DNA from: Evansella sp041820985 | GTDB taxonomy: Bacteria; Bacillota; Bacilli; Bacillales; Salisediminibacteriaceae | Length of the DNA stretch: 64,000 nt | Direction of reading: 5' to 3' | Assembly: GCF_041820985.1 (NCBI RefSeq) | Contig: NZ_JBGUAU010000009.1 | Coordinates: 130,758 to 194,757 of the forward strand | Part shown: in pieces, positions 60,673 through 64,000 of the stretch | How positions within the stretch are numbered: the stretch's first letter is position 1 | Layout: each line of letters starts with the position of its first letter | Notes under the pieces: generated by a model | Databases searched by the model: none | The model's input: only the letters and a program-made list of their open reading frames with translations | Told to the model about the DNA's origin: nothing | Program-made: the position numbers and the translations under genes

Positions 60673-61221
60673 TTATGAACTATTATGAGAACCATCTTGA
60701 AAACGGTAGATTTTATAATCTCCATTATCTGAGGAAAACCTTAATATATTCCCGTCTTTTGGTACGCCTTTAAAGTAAGCTCCTATACACCCAGTGGTAC
60801 ATCGATGTCCTGATAGCAATATATTTACTTCTTTTCCAAGGTTTTCACTTTCAAGATCCCCCATAAATTGAAAAACTCTTTCTACAAATGAACCTGTTTC
60901 TTCCACTCCTTTGTAAATGGTAGAATCAGGAATAATCCCAGCCATTTTCACCTCACTCACTTTTCGTCGATCAGCTTCTCCCAAATCAAATACATCTAGT
61001 CTCGCATCAATTATTGCTTCTTTTCCAGTTGCTATCTCTGCTGTTTGAATAGCCCTATCTTGCGGAGAAGAAAAGACATAATCAAAGGTTATGTTCACGA
61101 GTTTATCTCGTAATTGCTCTGCTTGTGCCACACCATATTCATTTAGAGGCAAACCACATCGCCCTTGCATTCTACGTTCTTTATTTAATTCGGTTTGGCC
61201 ATGCCTAACAACATAAATCAT
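60673..61221 (-). CDS. Histidine phosphatase family protein (PhoE/cobC-like)
   Basis: About 182 aa. Catalytic RHG in MIYVVRHGQTELNKERRMQG, VFSSPQDRAIQTAEI, and the second His in LLSGHRCTTGCIGA. A typical branch 1 phosphoglycerate mutase-like fold. GAGGTGAT lies 5-6 nt before ATG 61221. Substrate unknown. Confidence 0.88.
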   Translation of the reverse strand: MIYVVRHGQTELNKERRMQGRCGLPLNEYGVAQAEQLRDKLVNITFDYVFSSPQDRAIQTAEIATGKEAIIDARLDVFDLGEADRRKVSEVKMAGIIPDSTIYKGVEETGSFVERVFQFMGDLESENLGKEVNILLSGHRCTTGCIGAYFKGVPKDGNILRFSSDNGDYKIYRFQDGSHNSS

Positions 61222-61281
61222 GTAATCACCTCTCCTCCTCATGTTGGTTAACAGTAGGTTATTTAACTATAGAGAGTACTA

Positions 61282-61659
61282 TTACTGTCCAAGAATGATT
61301 TTCCTACGATCTTTTTCTTCTTTCTTATTTACATATACAAAGAACCCAAGACGATTCCCCCAAGGGTCAGAGAATGTTCCCCATTTTACAGGAACCTCTT
61401 CTCTTGAATAGATATCAAACTCTTCAATAGATAACTCTGCAACCAGACGCTCTCTTTCAGTTTCTATGTCAGATACTCCAAACCGTAAAGGACCACTTGC
61501 ATCTGCTGGAGTACCCTCAGCAACTTGCAACCAACACCCAGGGATTATTTCCCATTCTGCAAAACCCTCGTGTGGGATAAAATCAGGTTGTCTATTAAGT
61601 AAAGTTTGATACCACTTTTGCCCTTCACCAATATCTTTAACGCGAATTTGATTAGTCAT
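61282..61659 (-). CDS. VOC-family (glyoxalase/bleomycin-resistance-like) protein
   Basis: About 125 aa. One VOC module: IRVKDIGEGQKWYQTLLNRQ, LQVAEGTPADASGPLRFGV, KWGTFSDPWGNRLGFFVYV. The start is unclear: ATG 61659 fits the fold but lacks a clear site; a GTG at 61680 lies within GAGGTGA. Function unknown. Confidence 0.75.
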   Translation of the reverse strand: MTNQIRVKDIGEGQKWYQTLLNRQPDFIPHEGFAEWEIIPGCWLQVAEGTPADASGPLRFGVSDIETERERLVAELSIEEFDIYSREEVPVKWGTFSDPWGNRLGFFVYVNKKEEKDRRKIILGQ

Positions 61660-61975
61660 TTCAAATATTACATAAGTCACCTCAAGTAGGTATCCATATT
61701 TACATCAAAACAATGTTTCCATGGTAAGAATTTATAAGTGAATACTTCTGAATAATCCGTCATTTACTAATAATAATTGTACCACATTTTTCCACAGATC
61801 ATTATGGAGATCTAAATCGTCCCTCACTTAACCAACTGTTAACCTGCAGGTAACAAGGGAAATATCTATAGTGTCCTTTTCACTACACAAATAAGCCCCT
61901 CATACAAAACAAGAGACTGGAACACGCGTGTTTTTAACATGAGAAATGAGAAGAACTGATACTTTATTCGCTACT

Positions 61976-62071
61976 AGATAAACTTGGCTTATCGCAAAGT
62001 TCTTAATGGCGAAAGCCTCAGGTTATTTTATACTTTAATCCTTTAGCGAAGTTAAACTTTCTTAAAGTATG
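61976..62071. repeat. Dispersed palindromic element, family B copy 2
   Basis: Opposite orientation to the 27714 copy. Shares AGATAAACTTGGCTTATCGC, AATGGCGAAAGCCT, TATACTTTAATCCTTTAGC and TTTCTTAAAGTAT. It directly abuts a family A copy. Confidence 0.87.
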
Positions 62072-62200
62072 AAAATATACTTCGCTTTCCACGGGCGGCT
62101 GGTGAGCCGCCGAGCGTATAAGCACTCATGGGATCTCACCCTTGCCTTTTTATCCCGCCGAAGTCTTCGTTTCTTTCCCTCCGCACACACTCTATATGAT
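62071..62200 (-). repeat. Dispersed palindromic element, family A copy 4
   Basis: Inverted copy: GAAAATATACTTCGCTTTCC, GGCGGCTGGTGAGCCGCCGA, GCACTCATGGGATCTCACC, TATCCCGCCGAAGTCTTCG. Joined to the family B copy. Confidence 0.78.
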
Positions 62201-62223
62201 TGGAAGGAACAGAAGATCCATGG

Positions 62224-63273
62224 TTAAAGCTTTCCTATATAATTCAAGCTTTCAACATCCATTGAATCTATTTCACCGTCCAAGATTTTTCTTAAATCCT
62301 CCAGAGTTTCTTTCAGAGAAACGACTTCCCCTTTTTTACCGGTTAATTCCTCTGCAACATAAAATGGCTGAGTTAAATATGCTTCGAGCTTTTCCCCTCG
62401 ACGATACGTATCCCGTTCTGTAGCAGGCAGTTTCTCCATTCCACTGAAAGTTACTAAAGAACGCAACTCCCGATATCTACGTAGAAGTTTCTGTACCCTC
62501 TGTTGAACATTCAAATGATTTTGCTCTAAATGTCCACCTTCTAAGATGGATGAGGTAGAGTAAAGAGGGTTAATTGCTGGGAACTTCCGTCTTGCGGCTA
62601 AGTCTGCATCAAATTGCCAAAGTGTCTCCAAAGGACCATAAGGAAGATCCTCATCCACAGCCTCCCCCTTTAAATCAACCAAGAACGTTGTCAAGGTAAC
62701 ACCAACATTACTTAACCGTTCTTGAAGCTGGTGAATGTCACCTGTCAGTACATTTGATCGATCAGCAGCAAAGGCAATATCGCTGTCTTTTCCTAAAACA
62801 ACCAGTTTTTCGTATGCTTCATCAACCGAATTTACTTGTACATCCACTTCTCCATAGACATCCTTTATCTCTGGATGATCTCCGGTAGGTACCAACAAGA
62901 CCGTAGTAAATCCTTTCTGCTTTAAGCGGTTAAACAGTTCGGCTAGTACAACCAATTGCCCCATCCCAAACCTCGCAACTAACCCGACAGTACCACCCTT
63001 TGTTAAAGGTGCGAAGGCATCAAGAGTTTTTATCCCGGTTTCAATCATTTCCATCTTCTCCCCTCTGATAATTAAATCGTCCAAGCTACAATCTGCTAAT
63101 GAGGCAAGTGCAACTAATGTTCTTACTTCTGCACGTGCAATTGGAATTTTCCCTGTACACAAATTGGATACAGTTGCAGGACGCAAGCCAACTGAACGGG
63201 CTGCAGCTGTTAAATTGGGAACTTTTCGTCTTAATAAAGGTACATTCAACTGAATATTTTCCAATCTTTCCAT
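62224..63273 (-). CDS. HTH-domain protein fused to degenerate F1-ATPase beta-like core
   Basis: 349 aa. Residues 20-65 form a Cro/C1-like helix-turn-helix (NLTAAARSVGLRPATVSNLC). Residues 76-349 follow the F1-ATPase beta subunit: METIETGIKTLDAFAPLTKGG-like start, PAINPLYSTSSILEGG (beta: PAVDPLDSTSRIL), VQKLLRRYRELRSLVTFSGM and TQPFYVAEELTGKKGEVVSL. The Walker A GGAGVGKT is replaced by RFGMGQL (Lys to Gln, Thr to Leu) and the catalytic GER segment by PTGDHPEIK. The beta-barrel is missing. It should be a DNA-binding protein with an inactive ATP-synthase-type sensor core. AGGGAGGGG lies before ATG 63273. The fold call is my reading of conserved segments. Confidence 0.82.
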   Translation of the reverse strand: MERLENIQLNVPLLRRKVPNLTAAARSVGLRPATVSNLCTGKIPIARAEVRTLVALASLADCSLDDLIIRGEKMEMIETGIKTLDAFAPLTKGGTVGLVARFGMGQLVVLAELFNRLKQKGFTTVLLVPTGDHPEIKDVYGEVDVQVNSVDEAYEKLVVLGKDSDIAFAADRSNVLTGDIHQLQERLSNVGVTLTTFLVDLKGEAVDEDLPYGPLETLWQFDADLAARRKFPAINPLYSTSSILEGGHLEQNHLNVQQRVQKLLRRYRELRSLVTFSGMEKLPATERDTYRRGEKLEAYLTQPFYVAEELTGKKGEVVSLKETLEDLRKILDGEIDSMDVESLNYIGKL

Positions 63274-63333
63274 TATACCCCTCCTTCCCTTACTTTATAT
63301 AGTAATACTAATTACGTTTAAAAGCAATAGACA

Positions 63334-63351
63334 ATTACCTTATAAGGTAAT
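63334..63351. promoter_or_regulatory. Perfect 18-bp palindrome before the HTH/F1-beta hybrid gene
   Basis: ATTACCTTATAAGGTAAT equals its own reverse complement. It lies about 60 nt before the hybrid gene start and touches a candidate -35 (TTGTCT on the minus strand) with TAGTAT 18 nt further on. A good candidate operator for autoregulation. Confidence 0.6.
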
Positions 63352-63430
63352 AAATTTTAATTAGAGAGTAATTTTGTGTTTTAGCATAGCAATATCTACT
63401 ACCCTTGAACTCTTCTATCACCAAGTTCCG

Positions 63431-63450
63431 GTTATTGTTAAAACAATAAC
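63431..63450. other. 9-bp hairpin GTTATTGTT/AACAATAAC
   Basis: A short perfect hairpin with a 2-nt loop in the region before the tRNA. No T-run. Confidence 0.4.
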
Positions 63451-63548
63451 GAGAAATTCAGAAAAATGTTAATTGCACGATTTTAACTTTTTATGATTAA
63501 AATATCAGCCTGCGAACCATAATATCATTTGTAGCAAGGTTACTTCGT

Positions 63549-63624
63549 TCCACAGTAGCTCAGTTGGTAGAGCAATCGGCTGTTAACCGATCGGTCGTAG
63601 GTTCGAGTCCTACCTGTGGAGCCA
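63549..63624 (+). tRNA. tRNA-Asn (anticodon GTT)
   Basis: TCCACAG pairs with CTGTGGA. D-arm GCTCAGTTGGTAGAGC, anticodon loop CTGTTAA (GTT), T-arm GTAGGTTCGAGTCCTAC, discriminator G and encoded CCA. Solitary, followed by a family B repeat. Confidence 0.97.
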
Positions 63625-63659
63625 TCTTTTTGACTGATAATTCCCTTTTTAATATGATT

Positions 63660-63750
63660 AGATAAACTTGGCTTATCGCCAAGTCCTTAATGGCGAAAGC
63701 CTTAGTTTATCCTATACTTTAATCCTTTAGCTAAACTTTCTTAAAGTATA
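63660..63750. repeat. Dispersed palindromic element, family B copy 3
   Basis: AGATAAACTTGGCTTATCGC, CAAGTCCTTAATGGCGAAAG and TTAAAGTATA. Same orientation as copy 2; lies right after tRNA-Asn. Confidence 0.87.
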
Positions 63751-64000
63751 AGAAAAGCACCTACTCTTCCCATAAAGGGTTTACTTCAGAGGTGCAAACA
63801 AACCATTCGTAAAAAAACCGCAAGGCGCCCCAATTCCGCCTAAAAGCAGCCCACGTCCTGTGGACACGGCATCATATCGACATCCTGTCTCCCAACGAAA
63901 TGCAAATGTTCTGGACGAACGAAAAGCGGAATCCGCTTGCATATCTGCGAAGAAAAATGTTCTTTCAGTTGAAAAGTGCTTTTTACTTTTCTAACTGGAA
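63751..64000. other. Right edge: possible other palindromic repeat, no gene seen
   Basis: The segment CCCACGTCCTGTGGACACGG followed by ATCCTGTCTCCCAACG recalls other intergenic repeats of bacilli. AAAAGTGCTTTTTACTTTTC near the end could form a hairpin. No reading frame supported. Confidence 0.35.

Larger units (their letters stand above)
61660..62223. other. Repeat-rich intergenic region
   Basis: About 560 nt without a gene. It holds a family B element (61976-62071) immediately followed by an inverted family A element (62071-62200). Confidence 0.7.

Overview
The window looks like chromosomal DNA from a spore-forming, low-GC Gram-positive of the family Bacillaceae. The evidence is strong AGGAGG-type ribosome binding sites, frequent TTG and GTG starts, and a partly preserved Bacillus subtilis-like neighbourhood (yhbH, prkA, trmL, an amidase like YhbB, queG). 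CatE, YufK-like, SigX/RsiX-like, DppA/YkfB/YkfC and LcfA-type proteins point the same way. I could not assign a genus. No phage, insertion sequence, transposase, CRISPR array or rRNA was seen.

Layout. 0-5.1 kb: a muropeptide-peptide degradation operon on the minus strand (D-aminopeptidase DppA, L-Ala-D/L-Glu epimerase, NlpC/P60 endopeptidase, M42 aminopeptidase running off the left edge) with a divergent LysR regulator. 5.2-12 kb: sporulation-linked yhbH and prkA, separated by a signal peptidase I gene, then a class A penicillin-binding protein. 12-19.7 kb: a YufK-like membrane protein, a heme monooxygenase-like protein, a thioesterase/BAAT-like protein that has lost its catalytic residues, trmL, a Cys-amidase, ogt, queG and tRNA-Gly. 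20-32 kb: accessory genes, including a His-rich lipoprotein with cell-wall-binding-like repeats, short-chain dehydrogenases, catE, an almost pure asparagine small protein, a MerR/TipAS regulator, a PfpI protein and an acyl-CoA ligase/SDR pair. 32.3-32.7 kb: a 51-nt tandem array. 32.9-38.7 kb: ilvD, a UbiD-type decarboxylase, and an ECF sigma/anti-sigma pair with a canonical self-type promoter. 38.8-49.9 kb: small lipoproteins and membrane proteins, acetyltransferases, a ClbS/DfsB protein, a chemoreceptor, a frameshifted DUF3231-like gene, and a class B sortase beside a two-FAS1-domain wall protein. 50-58.3 kb: prolyl oligopeptidase, a P-type cation ATPase behind a yybP-ykoY (Mn2+) riboswitch, a 52-nt tandem array, an SCP2 protein and a FadR-box-controlled long-chain acyl-CoA synthetase. 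58.6-64 kb: a leaderless GH53 galactanase, small enzymes, an HTH/F1-beta hybrid protein, tRNA-Asn and dispersed repeats.

Most unusual items. (1) The protein at 62224-63273 has an N-terminal helix-turn-helix where the F1-ATPase beta barrel should be. It is fused to an ATP synthase beta-like core whose Walker A lysine and threonine are replaced, and a perfect 18-bp palindrome lies in front of its gene. (2) Two short arrays, at 7.7 kb and 20 kb, each hold five CTAACAATT-type motifs at exactly 21-nt spacing and lie in the same position relative to a terminator. (3) Two different 51/52-nt minisatellites have an inverted repeat built into every unit. (4) Two families of dispersed palindromic elements sit between genes. 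All identifications are by reading; no database search was possible.
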